From JABCYV01 sp035512155 (GTDB lineage Bacteria; Acidobacteriota; Terriglobia; Terriglobales; Acidobacteriaceae), in assembly GCA_035512155.1 (NCBI GenBank), contig DATKEN010000002.1, positions 1-34,881 on the forward strand: a DNA stretch of 34,881 nt. The letters run 5' to 3'. This document shows, in pieces, positions 22,259 to 30,562 of the stretch. Made by a program: the position numbers and the translations under genes. The first letter of the stretch is position 1; every line of letters begins with the position of its first letter. The notes below the pieces were generated by a model. The model was not told where the DNA came from. It made no database searches and saw only the letters and a list, made by a program, of their open reading frames with translations.

Positions 22259-24802
22259 CTAGTGAGGAGGGTCGCCATTCTCCGGTGGTTTGGGCGGCGT
22301 AGAGTTAGACGACTTGTCCTCCTTAAAGATACCCACAATTTTACCGAATAGACCCTTTTTCTTCTTAGCATCCTCTACCGCCGCTTCTGATCCTGCGCCT
22401 GCCGGTGGAGGCGGAAGGACCTTATCGTTGCCCAATCCGAAGATTCGGGAGAAGAAGCCGCGCACCCCCGTACCCTGGTCGCAAGTTTGGCTGGGTTCGG
22501 TGCCGGCAATGAAGGCGGCGGTGTAATTGTCGGGACACGAAGGGGTTGCCAGAAGATTAGTTAGCTTGTCCAGTTGCACATCCACAACCCCCGCAGGCTG
22601 GCCGAAAGGCTTCACGTCTGAGTATTGCGGAAGGACAACAGCTTTTTTCATGAACTCTGCCCAGATAGGGGCGGCGGTTTGCGCTCCACTCAAACGAAGA
22701 TCACTGTAATCGTCGTAGCCGACCCACACGATGCACAGAAGGTTGCTGGTGTAGCCGGCGAACCAGCCATCGTGCGAGCTACCGGTCTTGCCAGCGGCGG
22801 GGGCATTGAATCCGCGGGCGCGGACCGGGAAAGCGGTGCCGAAGTTCAACACGCCCTCCATCATGTTGGTCATCAGGTATGCCACGCGCGAGTCCAGAAC
22901 CGGTCGTTGTTCTGGCTTGAAATCCATGACTACGTCGCCGTTCTGGTTGCGCACGGAGTTAACTACGACTGGCGAAATCCGTGTTCCCTGGTTGGCGAAT
23001 ACCGTGTAAGCCGCGGCCATGTCCAAGGGAGTGGCGTCGTAGGCGCCCAAAGCCATGGCCGGAGTGGCTTTGACCGAAACGATCCCTGCGGACTTTGCCA
23101 GGTCCGCGACTTTGTCGTATCCCACTTGCTCAGCCAGTTTTACGGTCGCATTGTTCAAGGAGAGCGCCAAAGCGTAGCGGGCTGTAACCTCCCCGTGATA
23201 TTCCTCTTTGTAATTGCGTGGCTCGTAGATCTGGTCGCCGTAGGAAAACGTGGTGGGTTCGTCTTCGACGAGTGACGCCGGCGTAAACACCGGATTTGCG
23301 CCGTCCAGCGCCGTATTCATGGCTGCGGCATAAACGAACGGCTTGAAGATGGATCCGGTTGGACGTCTGGCCACCGCATGGTTCAACTGGCTAAGTCCAT
23401 AATTGCGTCCACCCACCAAGGCCAGTACCTCGCCAGTGTGGGGGTCCATGGCCACCATCGCCACTTGCGCCTGCGGCCCGGGGGAGACTACGCTCTCAAA
23501 TTTGTTCTTACCAACCTTCACTCGCTTAGTGCGTAGCTTGGTGACCTGGTCATCCACCAGCTTCATACCCATTTCCACGGCTTGGGCGGCAGCTTTCTGC
23601 AAATCCGGATCGAGCGTGGTGTAAATCCGATAGGACTGCTCGTTCATCTGGCGCTCGTCCAGCTTAGTGATCACTGTGTCGCGAACCAAGTCAACAAAGT
23701 AGGGTGCGTCGCTCGCCTCTACGTTGGGCGGAGCCAGCTTTAACGCTGTAGCCTTTGCTTTTTCGGCATCGGCTTTGGTGATGGCATGAGTATCCACCAT
23801 GCTGTCGAGCACCAGGTTGCGCCGCTCCAGCGCACGTTCCGGATGGCGATAAGGCGACAGGTAGCTCGGCCGCTGAATGATTCCCGCCAGCATTGCCGCC
23901 TCGGGCAGGGTGATGTCCTTCAGGTCTTTGTTGAAATACGCCCTCGATGCCTGCGCGAAGCCGCTTACCGCAAAGGAACCGCGCTGGCCCAGGTCCACCC
24001 AATTGGCATAAAACTCGAAAATCTGCTGCTTGCTGAACTTATGCTCCAATTCCATGGCAATCAGCATCTCCACCAGCTTCCGTTTCACTTTCTTTTCCGG
24101 GGTGAGAAAGAAGCCGCGAGAGAGCTGCATGGTGATGGTGGAACCGCCCTGCTCGTGACGCTGGTGGGTCAGGTCAATCCAGGTGGCTTCGGCCATGCGG
24201 ACAAAATTTACGCCGTTGTGCTCGAAGAAGCGGCGGTCTTCGATAGCGAGGACTGCGTCTACCAGGATTTTGGGAATGTCGTCGTACTTGACGACTTGCC
24301 GCTTGGAGCGTTGCTCTGCGTCAAACAGCGATGTGATCTTTTGCGGCTCGAGCTCGTAGGCTGCCAGCTCGCCCGATTTCCCTGTGATGCTCTCTACCTG
24401 TCCGCCCCGAATGCGAATGGTCGCGGGTTCAGGACTATGATACGAGTTGGGACCGGGTTTAATTTCGATCCCACCCTCAAGCAAGCGGTAGCTGCCCATC
24501 AAGGATTGCCCATCCGTCTCGGTATAGCCCGTCCGACGCAGTCGCGACGCTATCTCTTTGGATTCCGCCTTCGCGCCCACGCGAAGGGCTTGAGGAATGG
24601 CGTAGATGGTGGCTGAGCTGCTGAATACCGGTCCTTTGAAGCGCTGATCGATGATGCGATCGTACTTTACATAGAGGTAGGTGAACGTGACGCCGACAGA
24701 AGTCGCGAGCACTGCGAAAACGATCAATGCGGCTCGGACTACCGGATCGTGGGTGCCTTTACCAGAGGTCGAGCTTTTCGGAATCTTGAGTGTTATGGCC
24801 AC
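22259..24802 (-). CDS. mrcB: Bifunctional penicillin-binding protein, PBP1b type
   Basis: The protein has 847 residues. One membrane helix (about 24-45, AALIVFAVLATSVGVTFTYL) is followed by a UB2H-like domain (IYAIPQALRVGAKAESKEIA, SRLRRTGYTE), the mark of PBP1b versus PBP1a. The GT51 glycosyltransferase is at about 180-360, with catalytic EDRRFFEHNGVNF, GGSTITMQLSRGFF and RKLVEMLIAMELEHKFSKQQ. The transpeptidase is at about 430-740, with SxxK in RPTGSIFKPF, SxN in LALSLNNATVKLAE and KTG in APAAGKTGSSHDGWFAGYTS. It polymerises and cross-links peptidoglycan. The C-terminal tail is lysine/proline-rich (PPKPPENGDPPH) and probably disordered. The start GTG at 24802 has no clear ribosome-binding site. 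The TPR gene follows on the same strand. Confidence 0.95.
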   Translation of the reverse strand: MAITLKIPKSSTSGKGTHDPVVRAALIVFAVLATSVGVTFTYLYVKYDRIIDQRFKGPVFSSSATIYAIPQALRVGAKAESKEIASRLRRTGYTETDGQSLMGSYRLLEGGIEIKPGPNSYHSPEPATIRIRGGQVESITGKSGELAAYELEPQKITSLFDAEQRSKRQVVKYDDIPKILVDAVLAIEDRRFFEHNGVNFVRMAEATWIDLTHQRHEQGGSTITMQLSRGFFLTPEKKVKRKLVEMLIAMELEHKFSKQQIFEFYANWVDLGQRGSFAVSGFAQASRAYFNKDLKDITLPEAAMLAGIIQRPSYLSPYRHPERALERRNLVLDSMVDTHAITKADAEKAKATALKLAPPNVEASDAPYFVDLVRDTVITKLDERQMNEQSYRIYTTLDPDLQKAAAQAVEMGMKLVDDQVTKLRTKRVKVGKNKFESVVSPGPQAQVAMVAMDPHTGEVLALVGGRNYGLSQLNHAVARRPTGSIFKPFVYAAAMNTALDGANPVFTPASLVEDEPTTFSYGDQIYEPRNYKEEYHGEVTARYALALSLNNATVKLAEQVGYDKVADLAKSAGIVSVKATPAMALGAYDATPLDMAAAYTVFANQGTRISPVVVNSVRNQNGDVVMDFKPEQRPVLDSRVAYLMTNMMEGVLNFGTAFPVRARGFNAPAAGKTGSSHDGWFAGYTSNLLCIVWVGYDDYSDLRLSGAQTAAPIWAEFMKKAVVLPQYSDVKPFGQPAGVVDVQLDKLTNLLATPSCPDNYTAAFIAGTEPSQTCDQGTGVRGFFSRIFGLGNDKVLPPPPAGAGSEAAVEDAKKKKGLFGKIVGIFKEDKSSNSTPPKPPENGDPPH

Positions 24803-25035
24803 GGATATGGGCTGGAATCGAATTCCATACCTACTTTGACGATGGATTGCGCCAGTGTTGTTATCCGAACGCGAACAATTTTTTCGCCGTCAGGCTCGCG
24901 GTGTTCGACTCCAATCGCCTTCGGGGAAAGATGACTCATTTTAACCCGTCGAACGATGATTTTGCCGCTTGGCGGTTGGTACTCTGGTACACCGGCCTCT
25001 CGGCTTCCGCATGTGGCGCGTCCGATCCTCCCAGG

Positions 25036-26283
25036 CTAGTCGGTGATGGCGAAGGGGAAGTTGTTTGTAACCGTCAGATCCTGGACGGTATGCGTAAGCG
25101 CCCCGGTGGTTGGATTTGCGGTCAACACGGAAAACTTCGTGCCCCCGACGGCATCTATGCAAAACGCCGCTCCGCCACTCTGATCAAACTGGCAATCCTG
25201 AACAATGGGCAGGCTGATGAACGGTGAATTTGGCAGCTTCGTCAACGTTCCCGTAGAACTAAGCTGATACCCTTCGACTGCGGTGATTGCCTTGGTGCTG
25301 TCCGTCCCAAAGGTGTAAACGAACTGTCCGCTAGGATGGATCGCGAACTCAAAAGGCGCAGCCGTCGTCGAAAATGGAGAGCCCGCAACTGCAGTTGGCG
25401 TCCCTGCTGAATCAATCGAGAACACGGAAATATGGTCGTCAGTCGCAGAGTTCGGCTGGTCCAGGATCCCGGCAACGCCCAACAGGAATTTTCCGCTAGA
25501 GTCTGCGTGCACGGTGGCTACGCCTAAATTGAATGGGCTGCCCGCGATTTCGGTGAGCGCCCCGCTACTCTGGTCAATTGAGAAGGCAACGATGGGAAGA
25601 GGGGTGACGATGTCTCCCTGTCCGGCATACAGGAAATTTCCCTTTCCATCCACCGCCAAGCTATCGGCGCTAACCATATTGAAACTCTGGAAGGTTCCTG
25701 TGGTTGTCAGCGCACCTGTTGTTTGATCGATCTTGAACACCGTGATTGCTCCAACTCCCTCCCCCCCGACAAAGAGGAAACGGCCTTTTGGATCGCTGAC
25801 CGCCGTATCTCCGCCTGCCGCCGAGAACGGACTGCCGGTTATGGGTGTCAACGCGCCACTGGTGCGATTGATCGCAAACGCTTGAACCGTCGAATCACCC
25901 ATGGGAACGTAGAGAAACTGCTTGTTCACAATCACCATGTTGTCGGTGCCAGTACTGGGCAGGGTTGGCGGTGTAAATGGGTTCAGGAGAGCAAGAGTGC
26001 CTGTATTGCTGAGGCCAGCCGCCTCAATAGTGCCAGCACCAGTATTGTCGAGCGCGAAATAGTACAGGAACACACTGGTAGTGCTTCCCCCTCCCCCGCC
26101 GCCACCACCGCCGGCGCTTGATCCCGAGCCGCAAACGTTGCTAGTAGTGATTCCTCCCGACGATCCGCTACCAGTGCCGGAGCCACTGAGAGAACTGTTG
26201 GGACACTGCTGCTTTCCGCATCCCACCAGGGTCATGCCGGCCACGATAGCCAGCACCAGGAAGATTCTATTGGTGAAACCCAT
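25036..26283 (-). CDS. Beta-propeller (lactonase-like) lipoprotein
   Basis: The protein has 415 residues. A lipoprotein signal (NRIFLVLAIVAGMTLVGCGK, lipobox LVGC) is followed by a low-complexity Gly/Ser linker of about 45 residues (residues 30-70, with a run of nine glycines). About seven repeats then follow of the 6-phosphogluconolactonase-type propeller: NKQFLYVPMGDSTVQAFAIN, GRFLFVGGEGVGAITVFKID, GNFLYAGQGD, GKFLLGVAG, GQFVYTFGTDS. Each is marked by the phrase SGALTxIxGSPF or a variant. Despite the family name such acidobacterial lipoproteins are unlikely to be sugar lactonases; surface binding is as likely. ATG at 26283 is chosen over the GTG at 26286 because GGAGG is 5 nt away. Flanked by 200-230 bp non-coding gaps. 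Confidence 0.86.
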   Translation of the reverse strand: MGFTNRIFLVLAIVAGMTLVGCGKQQCPNSSLSGSGTGSGSSGGITTSNVCGSGSSAGGGGGGGGGSTTSVFLYYFALDNTGAGTIEAAGLSNTGTLALLNPFTPPTLPSTGTDNMVIVNKQFLYVPMGDSTVQAFAINRTSGALTPITGSPFSAAGGDTAVSDPKGRFLFVGGEGVGAITVFKIDQTTGALTTTGTFQSFNMVSADSLAVDGKGNFLYAGQGDIVTPLPIVAFSIDQSSGALTEIAGSPFNLGVATVHADSSGKFLLGVAGILDQPNSATDDHISVFSIDSAGTPTAVAGSPFSTTAAPFEFAIHPSGQFVYTFGTDSTKAITAVEGYQLSSTGTLTKLPNSPFISLPIVQDCQFDQSGGAAFCIDAVGGTKFSVLTANPTTGALTHTVQDLTVTNNFPFAITD

Positions 26284-26503
26284 CACATCCTCCGAATTCT
26301 CTTGTTCACCGCCACTGGTATGTAGGTAGGGTTTTTCGTTCCACTTTCGACGCTGGATTAGGACTTTCCGGATGTTAGATGGTTACCAAAAGCGGAAACA
26401 AGAGTACCGAAGTAAGCAAGATTGGCGTGGCAGGTTCACGCCCGAAATGCGCGGGTGCGCTGGACGTCTGTGTCGTTTGGCGGCTCTGCGAAGCGCCGCT
26501 TGG

Positions 26504-26860
26504 CTAAAATGCACCTTTATTTTTGACCGACGGTTCGAAGTGCAAATCCAGGGGATAGCCGGGCAGATTCACGTGAACCATGTACGAGGTTTCGATCATT
26601 ACTGTCCCGGTGCCAGTCGGTCCCGTGCGATGAACCTTGATCTGCTCTTTAGTGAGCGGAATCTCCAAATCCTGTGCTTTCTTGAAAATGGTATCCCGGA
26701 TAGCGTCTTCCGGCTTGGTGCTGTAAGTTGCCAGCTGGGCCTCGGTCTTTATTTCATCCTCGAACTGGTAGTTGGAGAAATAGGGTGGAATCAGCTCCGC
26801 GCCCAAGAATATAGCGGCGACAATAACGAAAACGCCAAAGATGAGTTTGATCGAACCCAT
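26504..26860 (-). CDS. Small membrane-anchored protein of unknown function
   Basis: The protein has 118 residues. A single N-terminal helix (IKLIFGVFVIVAAIFLGAEL, residues 4-23) anchors or exports it. The soluble part has ELIPPYFSNYQFEDEIKTEA, a helix (AIRDTIFKKAQDLEIPLTKE), and a beta hairpin (TGTVMIETSYMVHVNLPGYP, LDLHFEPSVKN). The layout, TM helix plus YxFxDxIK and a VxxxYxVxVxLPG strand, is of the DUF4845-like kind, often encoded beside translation or secretion genes, but I cannot assign a role. GGGGAG 6 nt before ATG supports the start. It is 40 bp downstream of proS on the same strand and probably co-transcribed. Confidence 0.8.
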   Translation of the reverse strand: MGSIKLIFGVFVIVAAIFLGAELIPPYFSNYQFEDEIKTEAQLATYSTKPEDAIRDTIFKKAQDLEIPLTKEQIKVHRTGPTGTGTVMIETSYMVHVNLPGYPLDLHFEPSVKNKGAF

Positions 26861-26900
26861 ATTCTGCTCCCCTTGTGGCGTGCGCTATGGGTCGATTTCC

Positions 26901-28670
26901 CTAAGGCACCGGCCGCAAGACTTTCTCAAAGTAGTCGGTTATTGCGGCGATGCTAGCATCCTGCATTTCCCGTGTCGAGCGCCGAACCACTTCAACAGTA
27001 CCTTCAGTAACCTTCTTTCCAACGTTGACACGAAAGGGAATGCCCACCAGGTCAGCATCCTTGAACTTCACCCCTGGCCTTTCGTCCCTGTCGTCTAGTA
27101 ACACCGAGAAACCAGAAGTCTCCAGGCGGCGGGCAATGTCTTCGGCTGCCGCCTTTAACTTCTCATCGCCAACATTGGTCGGTGTGACGATGATCTCGAA
27201 GGGCGCAATTGGCGGCGGCAACCAGAAACCATTTTCATCGTTACCTTGCTCGACGGCGGCAGTCAGGATGCGCTCGATTCCGATTCCGTAGCTGCCCATG
27301 ATCGGCGTAACTTCTTTGCCATTTTTGTCGAGCACCCGGGCTCCCATCGACTCCGAATACTTATAGCCCAGCTTGAAGATGTGGCCGATCTCGACCGCAG
27401 TGTCAATACGCAGCGGAGCGCCGCAATTCGGGCAGGCTTCACCCGCAGCCACATTGCGCAAGTCGACGTACACCGTCGGCTGAAAGTTGCGGCTGGGGGT
27501 TACATTTTTCAAGTGATAATCTTCCTTATTCGCGCCTGCGATCAGGTTCTTGCGTCCCTCGAGCCCCTTATCGACCAGTAGCGCGGGATGCTCGGTGTCA
27601 TTCAGGTCTTTTGCCCAACTGATGCCGATCGGTCCCAGGAATCCTGCGGGAGAGCCGAAGAGCTCCTCGATTTCGTTGGCTTCCATGGGACGAGTTTCTC
27701 TACCCCCCAGAGCCGTCGACAGCTTGGCCTCATTCATCTGATGATCGCCACGCAGCAATAAGATGACCGGGCGGGGTCGCGTCTTCCCGGTTCTCGAATC
27801 CGGTTCGTTCGCCATCAAGGCCAACGTCTTAATTTTGTTTTTTGGGGACACGCCAAGAAACCGAGCGACGTCTTCAATCGTCTTCATTCCTGGAGTGTGC
27901 ACCTCGATCGGATTGCCATCGCCCGCGGCGGGCAGATCGTCCACGGACGCAAGTTTCGAGGTTGCCTTCTCCAGGTTTGCCGCATAGCTGCAGCTTTCGC
28001 AGCTCACGATCAGGTCTTCACCTGCCGGCGTTCGCACCATGAACTCATGCGACTGTGATCCGCCCATTGCGCCGGAATGGGCTTCGACCACCATGTATTC
28101 GAGCCCGCAGCGGTCGAAGATCCGGCAGTAGGCGTCGTAATGTTTTTGATAAGAAACATCCAGCCCGGCTGCGTCCATGTCGAACGAATAAGAATCCTTC
28201 ATCATGAACTGCCGGACCCGCAGCAACCCGGATTTCGGCCGCGCTTCATCTCGAAATTTGCTCTGGATCTGGTACCAGATTTGCGGTAGTTGCTTGTAAC
28301 TGCGCAGCTCCTTGCGCGCAATTTCGGTCATCACTTCTTCGTGCGTCATGCTCAGGCACAGGTCGGCCCCCTTACGGTCTTTCAGCCGGAACATGGTGTC
28401 GCCCATGACGGCCCATCGTCCGCTGGCCTCCCACAGTTCACGCGGATGCAGCGCCGGCAAATAGAACTCCTGCCCGATCTTGTCCATCTCTTCGCGGACA
28501 ATAGCGATGATCTTGTTGAAAGATCGGTTTCCGAGAAAAAGATACGAGTAGATTCCGGCAGCAAGCTGGCGGATGTAGCCCGCCCTCACCAGAAACTTAT
28601 GGCTGGCAACCTCGGCGTCGGCCGGGGCTTCGCGCAGAGTAGGGATAAAGAGTTCAGACCAGCGATGCAT
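26901..28670 (-). CDS. proS: Prolyl-tRNA synthetase, bacterial type with editing domain
   Basis: The protein has 589 residues. The N-terminus MHRWSELFIPTLREAPADAE continues to AGYIRQLAAGIYSYLFLGNR (class II motif 1). LLRVRQFMMKDSYSFDMDAA is motif 2. The INS/YbaK editing domain spans about 230-390 (IEDVARFLGVSPKNKIKTLA, LGGRETRPMEANEIEELFGS). Motif 3 is SYGIGIERILTAAVEQGNDE, and the anticodon-binding domain ends SGFSVLLDDRDERPGVKFKD and the C-terminus. Full length for the bacterial form; charges tRNA-Pro and clears Ala-tRNA-Pro. There is no Shine-Dalgarno; a TACAAT at 28703-28708 could give a leader of about 26 nt. CGCCCGCGGCGGGC at about 27920 lies in ordinary coding sequence, not in an insertion. 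Confidence 0.96.
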   Translation of the reverse strand: MHRWSELFIPTLREAPADAEVASHKFLVRAGYIRQLAAGIYSYLFLGNRSFNKIIAIVREEMDKIGQEFYLPALHPRELWEASGRWAVMGDTMFRLKDRKGADLCLSMTHEEVMTEIARKELRSYKQLPQIWYQIQSKFRDEARPKSGLLRVRQFMMKDSYSFDMDAAGLDVSYQKHYDAYCRIFDRCGLEYMVVEAHSGAMGGSQSHEFMVRTPAGEDLIVSCESCSYAANLEKATSKLASVDDLPAAGDGNPIEVHTPGMKTIEDVARFLGVSPKNKIKTLALMANEPDSRTGKTRPRPVILLLRGDHQMNEAKLSTALGGRETRPMEANEIEELFGSPAGFLGPIGISWAKDLNDTEHPALLVDKGLEGRKNLIAGANKEDYHLKNVTPSRNFQPTVYVDLRNVAAGEACPNCGAPLRIDTAVEIGHIFKLGYKYSESMGARVLDKNGKEVTPIMGSYGIGIERILTAAVEQGNDENGFWLPPPIAPFEIIVTPTNVGDEKLKAAAEDIARRLETSGFSVLLDDRDERPGVKFKDADLVGIPFRVNVGKKVTEGTVEVVRRSTREMQDASIAAITDYFEKVLRPVP

Positions 28671-28783
28671 AGTTGGCGGTCCTGAGCAGCAGGGAATTGG
28701 TTATTGTAATTGATTGGACTTTCGTACACCTGCAGGGACAGCCACGGTTGGCAGCCCTACCGTGCGAGGCTCGTCAATGAATG

Positions 28784-28993
28784 TCAGCCCGCCAACTGTT
28801 TCAGGATTTCTTTCCCCAGCTTCTGCGCCTCGCCGAAGAGCCTTTGATATTCGACGAATAGCCGGTTTAGCTCGAGCGACTTGTCCGGCCCCAGTCGTTT
28901 GCGCAGTATCATGTCACGAACGTGAACGGGGTTGGGGAGGGTAGCATCTTCGGTCAATTCTTCTAGAGCCGTGTTGGGATCGTAGTGATACAT
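28784..28993 (-). CDS. Small conserved protein of unknown function
   Basis: The protein has 69 residues: MYHYDPNTALEELTEDATLP, NPVHVRDMILRKRLGPDKSL, then a heptad-like helix ELNRLFVEYQRLFGEAQKLG. It is soluble, acidic at the front and helical at the back, with a well-formed leucine/phenylalanine pattern that suggests a coiled coil or dimer. The codon pattern and composition look like those of a real gene, and I have the impression of close relatives in Acidobacteria, though not a function. No Shine-Dalgarno precedes ATG; instead the octamer array of the neighbouring element begins only 10 bp upstream, which suggests that the original leader was replaced. Lies 113 bp upstream of proS on the same strand. 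Confidence 0.6.
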   Translation of the reverse strand: MYHYDPNTALEELTEDATLPNPVHVRDMILRKRLGPDKSLELNRLFVEYQRLFGEAQKLGKEILKQLAG

Positions 28994-29002
28994 GGGATTA
29001 GC

Positions 29003-29034
29003 TCATTAAGTCATTGAGACATTGAATCATTGAA
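29003..29034. repeat. Left array of 8-bp tandem units
   Basis: Four head-to-tail octamers: TCATTAAG, TCATTGAG, ACATTGAA, TCATTGAA. A matching array in inverted orientation stands at 29420-29459, so the two frame the broken four-helix-bundle gene. Confidence 0.7.
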
Positions 29035-29037
29035 CAT

Positions 29038-29413
29038 TCATGAGACTTGGCGATTGTACTTCGCTGTGCGTAGCGAAGCAGCGCAAATCGCTAACAATTC
29101 GTTGGTTTCCTTTAGTAGCAACGTCAGTTTGCCGGACGGGCACGATCCTTGTGTCTACTAGCATTTCGAGCCAAAACACGGTTTCATCCGCCTCTTCGAC
29201 CACGATGCTCATCTTCGAGACAAATTCTGCCTTGGAACGCGCACGGCAGACTGCCCGCTAATTGGCGGCTAACGCCGTACCTGATAGTAGCAACTGATTG
29301 CCGAGGACATTGCCTTCGCGCGATGCGGGAAGCGCCCGACAAACAGTCACAATCCGGATCGCAAACTGCTTCGTCCGATCCTTCATTGCCTCGGCTTTGT
29401 CGAGCATGTTCAT
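29038..29413 (-). pseudogene. Four-helix-bundle protein (23S rRNA intervening-sequence type), broken
   Basis: From ATG at 29407 or 29413 the frame reads MKDRTKQFAIRIVTVCRALP, then GNVLGNQLLLSGTALAAN and a TAG stop at 29258-29260, where the family has Tyr (N-Y-R). Past the stop the same frame continues RAVCRARSKAEFVSKMSIVV and EEADETVFWLEMLVDTRIVP. Near 29120-29125 one extra base shifts the frame; the other frame resumes ETNELLAICAASLRTAK and ends at the TGA at 29038-29040. The family (avd/IVP-like four-helix bundle, about 115-125 residues) is known from intervening sequences in 23S rRNA genes and from stand-alone copies. With an early stop and a frameshift this copy is probably dead. Flanking octamer arrays mark the whole as a possible mobile element. 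Confidence 0.75.
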
Positions 29414-29419
29414 TGATTT

Positions 29420-29459
29420 TCAATGATTCAATGACTCAACTTCTCAATGCCTCAATCCC
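29420..29459. repeat. Right array of 8-bp tandem units, inverted relative to the left one
   Basis: Five head-to-tail octamers at an exact period of 8: TCAATGAT, TCAATGAC, TCAACTTC, TCAATGCC, TCAATCCC. Read on the minus strand these match the left array (ATCATTGA type). The last unit runs into the kdsD stop codon at 29459-29461. Confidence 0.7.
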
Positions 29460-30469
29460 TACATCATCTCTGTTCCCCACAGATCGTGCAGGTGCACGAT
29501 TCCTTCGAGTTTCATGCTCCCATCCACCACCACCAGCGACGTAATCTTTTTCTCCTCCATGAGCGCCAGCGCGGTGGCGGCGAACTCTTGCCCGGAGATT
29601 GTCCGGGGATTCCTGGTCATGCACTCACTCGCGGTTAGGTCCAGCACATCCTTGCCGCGTTGTTCGAGCAACCGACGCAGGTCGCCGTCACTGATGACCC
29701 CCACCAGCTTTTCGCCTTCGACCACGGTAGCGATGCCGAGTTTCTTGCGTGACATCTCATAAATCACGTCCGGCATATTGGTCTTTGGCGTGACGCGCGG
29801 CACGGCGTCGCCGGTATGCATCAACGAGTCAACGCGGGCCAGACGCTTGCCCAGCTTGCCTCCGGGATGCAGGTTGGCAAAATCTTCTTCCTGAAACCCG
29901 CGCTTTTCAGCCAGCGACATGGCCAGCGCGTCGCCCAGTGCGAGCATGGCGGTCGTGGAAGCGGTCGGCGCCAAGCCAAGAGAGCAGGCTTCTTTAGCCA
30001 CCGAGCAGTCAAGCGCGACATCGGCAGCGGCAGCCAAAGTGGAGAGCTTGTTTGGTGTGGCGCGGGCGCCCTCGCCCGCGAGCGTGGAGATTTCATCTCC
30101 CGTCATCGCGATGAGCGCCACCTGCAAGCGCTTAATGGTCGCCAAAAGACGCAGAATTTCTTCTGTCTCCCCACTTGCCGAAAGCGCCAACACGATATCG
30201 CCTCGCACCACCATGCCGAGGTCTCCATGCACAGCATCCACCGGATGCATGAACAGCGCCGGTGTTCCGGTCGAGCTGAGCGTAGCCGCAATCTTGTGGG
30301 CGATGATCCCGCTCTTGCCCATTCCCGTAACCACCACGCGACCGCGGCAGGCATGAATCAATTCCACCGTGCGGTCGAAGGCATCGGCCATGGGTCCGGC
30401 AATGCGGTCGGCCAGGGCACGTAACGCCTCGGCCTCAATGCGGACCACATTTTCTCCAACGTGTTTCAT
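29459..30469 (-). CDS. kdsD: Arabinose-5-phosphate isomerase (KdsD/KpsF/GutQ family)
   Basis: The protein has 336 residues. A SIS sugar-isomerase domain spans about 30-195 (GRVVVTGMGKSGIIAHKIAA, ALFMHPVDAVHGDLGMVVRG, ALSASGETEEIL, GLAPTASTTAMLALGDALAM). Two CBS domains follow in about 205-336 (VIYEMSRKKLGIATVVEGEK, ALALMEEKKITSLVVVDGSM). It converts ribulose-5-P to arabinose-5-P, first step of Kdo synthesis. It is some 10-15 residues longer than usual: between STLA and the second STLA, GEGARATPNK is extra, encoded by a REP-like palindrome at 30056-30080 that seems to have been inserted in frame. The stop meets the octamer array. The K+ channel gene ends 93 bp upstream, and kdsA lies beyond it. 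Confidence 0.93.
   Translation of the reverse strand: MKHVGENVVRIEAEALRALADRIAGPMADAFDRTVELIHACRGRVVVTGMGKSGIIAHKIAATLSSTGTPALFMHPVDAVHGDLGMVVRGDIVLALSASGETEEILRLLATIKRLQVALIAMTGDEISTLAGEGARATPNKLSTLAAAADVALDCSVAKEACSLGLAPTASTTAMLALGDALAMSLAEKRGFQEEDFANLHPGGKLGKRLARVDSLMHTGDAVPRVTPKTNMPDVIYEMSRKKLGIATVVEGEKLVGVISDGDLRRLLEQRGKDVLDLTASECMTRNPRTISGQEFAATALALMEEKKITSLVVVDGSMKLEGIVHLHDLWGTEMM
30056..30080. repeat. REP-like palindrome inside kdsD
   Basis: CGCGGGCG (30061-30068) and CGCCCGCG (30073-30080) form a perfect 8-bp stem with a CCCT loop, preceded by TGTGG. It is the best copy of the family and nearly identical to the intergenic copy at 8247-8271. It encodes LAGEGARAT, part of a stretch that duplicates STLA and has no counterpart in the usual KdsD. 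Confidence 0.65.
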
Positions 30470-30562
30470 GGAAGAAAAAGGATGTTAGCACGCGCTCACC
30501 TTCCGCCACCCGTGCCTCGACGACCTCTTCACTTCGCGAACAGAAGCGGCGCAGAAAATGAT

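Noticed and set aside
24790..25227. 145-codon plus-strand frame before the PBP1b gene
   Set aside because: Half of it is antisense to the propeller lipoprotein gene; its sequence looks random. The 24803-25035 gap holds nothing I can support.
26284..26503. Gap between the small membrane protein and the propeller lipoprotein genes
   Set aside because: A weak GCGGC/GCCGC hairpin near 26480 lacks a T-run on both strands; not enough to call a terminator.
27915..27935. CGCCCGCGGCGGGC palindrome in proS
   Set aside because: It encodes ordinary ProRS sequence (LPAAGDGNP) at the normal place, with no extra residues and without the GTGGCGC lead; treated as chance in GC-rich DNA.
29184..29423. 79-codon minus-strand frame in the four-helix-bundle region
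   Set aside because: It is a shadow frame; the family-like sequence is in the other minus-strand frame (MKDRTKQFAIRI...), interrupted by TAG.
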